From NCBI GenBank assembly GCA_964643615.1, contig CAZXTR010000019.1, forward strand, positions 1-16,842: 16,842 nucleotides of DNA. Reading direction: 5' to 3'. A program made the translations under genes and the position numbers. This document shows, in pieces, positions 15,617 to 16,842 of this stretch. The stretch is from CAZXTR01 sp964643615 (GTDB taxonomy: Bacteria; Pseudomonadota; Alphaproteobacteria; CAAHEQ01; UBA3637). The first letter of the stretch is position 1, and each line of letters begins with the position of its first letter. The notes below the pieces were generated by a model. The model was not told the origin of the DNA. It was given only the letters and a program-made list of their open reading frames with translations, and made no database searches.

Positions 15617-16396
15617 ATGTCTTTTTTTGAACTGTGTAAACATTTTTGGTCGATACGTGTGAATAGGCGTCGTTTGGTTTTTGGAACATGTCTTATTTTT
15701 GTGTTTTTGTGTGTTATGTGGAGTTGTTTTTTTAAAGAAATTTTTTATCAACGTTGGTATGGGAAACCCACAACAGAAACGGACTTTACCATCTATTTAA
15801 ACGAGCCGGAACAAATACCTGTTGATTTTACAGATACTTTCCGTATTACAGGAAAGAATATTGAATTTGAAATGAAACCATTGGCAAATTATAAATTTTA
15901 CGGAATGGTTGGGGATAAGCATGCGTTCAAACCGAAAACTTCTCCGAATAGTGTTACTTTTTATGCACAAATTGTTCCTTTTGATCTTTGTTTGCTTTTT
16001 GGACCTATGGCGAACAAAGAATTCATTAAAAAATATGATTTTAGAACTTATGGACGCGGAGGTGGCCCTGAACGTGCCATTTCATGGAACGACCCCATTT
16101 ATTTTGAATCAGTCAAAATGGCAAACGGTAGAAAATGGTATCGTTATTATACAAATAACCATTCAATTCCTGCCAATAAGAATGTTTATCGCGCACTGGA
16201 AATTGCAAAAAGATATGATATGATTTATTTGGAGGGCTATTTAGTCGAATATAGTGGGTGGGAAAAATTGAAAGACGGAAGTAAATGGAATGGGATTCAC
16301 ATGAAAAGTAGCTTAACAAGAGAAGATACTCGGAATGGGGCTTGCGAACAATTTTATATTCAAAAAGTTATTTTAAACGGATATATTTATCAGTAA
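15617..16396 (+). CDS. Unrecognised single-pass membrane protein with extracytoplasmic domain
   Basis: A 259-residue protein from the ATG at 15617 behind GGAGG (a GTG at 15608 would overlap the ribosome binding site). A basic N-terminus (RVNRRR) precedes one TM at about 19-39, so most of the chain should lie outside the cytoplasm. The domain appears beta-rich. Marked stretches are FEMKPLANYKFYGMVGD (84-100), DLCLLFGPMANKEF (123-136), TNNHSIPANKNVY (179-191), DMIYLEGYLVEY (201-212) and SSLTREDTRNGACEQFYI (231-248). I recall a widespread family of hypothetical bacterial proteins with the same order of motifs (PLA-x-Y, an SNNH-like motif, a leG-x-LV strand, then a TR-x-D-x-x-x-GACE end), but know no function for it. 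Cys125 and Cys243 could form a disulfide. No operon partner is evident; rpmB starts 276 bp downstream. Confidence 0.8.
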   Translation: MSFFELCKHFWSIRVNRRRLVFGTCLIFVFLCVMWSCFFKEIFYQRWYGKPTTETDFTIYLNEPEQIPVDFTDTFRITGKNIEFEMKPLANYKFYGMVGDKHAFKPKTSPNSVTFYAQIVPFDLCLLFGPMANKEFIKKYDFRTYGRGGGPERAISWNDPIYFESVKMANGRKWYRYYTNNHSIPANKNVYRALEIAKRYDMIYLEGYLVEYSGWEKLKDGSKWNGIHMKSSLTREDTRNGACEQFYIQKVILNGYIYQ

Positions 16397-16672
16397 AATG
16401 ATTTTGTATTAGTTGAAATTTAAATCCAAACATCTAAATGTAATAAAAAATAAATGAATAAATATATTAATGTTAATTCCAAAAGACTTGATGGATGATT
16501 AATTCTATTTTTATATTTTTTTAATTCATTTTTTATCTTAATCCCTCTTTTTTTCGGACCGTTTAATGTTTCTTTTTTATTCTTATTTCATATTATTTAA
16601 AATATTCTCTTGACTTTTTATAAAAAATTTTGTAAAAGAACCTCTCTAGTTTATTGAAGAAAGGATTTTATT
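16397..16672. other. AT-rich intergenic region before rpmB
   Basis: This is the longest stretch without a gene in the window (276 bp). It is extremely AT-rich with many A and T runs, no tRNA-like fold, no clear GC hairpin terminator and no plausible small gene with a ribosome binding site. Its right end holds the rpmB promoter. The rest may simply be a degraded spacer. Confidence 0.6.
16610..16638 (+). promoter_or_regulatory. Candidate promoter of rpmB
   Basis: TTGACT (16610-16615), a 17-bp spacer and TAAAAG (16633-16638) lie 34 bp before the rpmB ATG. The -35 is near consensus and the -10 is weaker. The ribosome binding site AAAGGA (16660-16665) follows. Confidence 0.5.
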
Positions 16673-16842
16673 ATGGCAAAGCGTTGTCCAGTGACAGGAA
16701 AAGGTGTGCAAAGCGGTAACACCGTTAGTCATGCAAATAATAAGAAAAGATGTCGTTTTATTCCTAACTTACAAATGGTCTCTTTGTTGAGTGAAACATT
16801 GGGTAATGCTATTAGGATGCGCATTTCGGCGCGTGGTTTACG
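16673..16842 (+). CDS. rpmB: 50S ribosomal protein L28 (partial, cut at right edge)
   Basis: The first 56 codons of L28, a small protein of the large ribosomal subunit. The start MAKRCPVTGKGVQSGNTVSH, the block NNKKRCRFIPNLQ and SETLGNAIRMRISARGLR match the long form of L28 found in alphaproteobacteria. The CxxC zinc pairs of other L28 forms are absent; single cysteines occur at positions 5 and 27. AAAGGA precedes the ATG by 7 nt. The remaining C-terminal part lies outside the window. Confidence 0.95.
   Translation, partial: MAKRCPVTGKGVQSGNTVSHANNKKRCRFIPNLQMVSLLSETLGNAIRMRISARGL

Noticed and set aside
16440..16540. Near-complementary A-rich and T-rich stretches (ATAAATGAATAAA / TTTAATTCATTTTTTAT)
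   Set aside because: The pairing is imperfect and expected by chance in sequence this AT-rich; no stable hairpin or U-tract arrangement stands out.

Overview
The window is an AT-rich, gene-dense stretch of bacterial chromosome. Several proteins look alphaproteobacterial: XerC with the LPKPL linker, a 738-residue ParC without a GyrA box, a YqaA-type DedA-like protein, the complete yejABEF peptide importer and an L28 of alphaproteobacterial type. Low GC, many T/A-ending codons and very short intergenic gaps suggest a host-associated lineage such as Holosporales or its relatives. That placement is inference from composition and protein style, not a phylogeny.

Left part (1-5349). A gene cut by the left edge runs on the minus strand. 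It has a proline/threonine-rich N-terminus followed by what may be the N-terminal domain of a DotB/PilT-like secretion ATPase. Next come znuA (zinc-binding protein, +), priA (primosomal helicase, -), xerC (dimer-resolution recombinase, +) and accA (carboxyltransferase alpha, -). These genes alternate in strand and are packed tightly: znuA and priA overlap tail to tail by 12 bp, and xerC and accA share one palindromic TTAA as both stop codons. The divergent priA and xerC starts are only 48 bp apart.

Centre (about 5400-12084). A single long plus-strand operon holds a possible 21-codon membrane microprotein, an unrecognised two-TM protein, yejA-yejB-yejE-yejF and an unrecognised cysteine-containing protein. 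The yej genes are joined by ATGA or TAATG overlaps and the flanking unknown genes sit 1-3 nt away, so all are probably co-transcribed. YejA is the periplasmic receptor, YejB and YejE form the channel, and YejF is a double ATPase. The family imports oligopeptides and, in enterobacteria, microcin C.

Right part (12085-16842). parC (topoisomerase IV subunit A) appears to have its own promoter. It is followed by a convergent SlyB/Pcp-like glycine-zipper lipoprotein, a YqaA-family membrane protein, a single-pass secreted-domain protein of unknown function behind a nine-G tract, and the start of rpmB (ribosomal protein L28), cut by the right edge.

I see no tRNA, rRNA, CRISPR array, insertion sequence or prophage gene. 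The least explained parts are the genes flanking yej, the unknown protein at 15617-16396 and the truncated gene at the left edge. Nothing here proves a new system.
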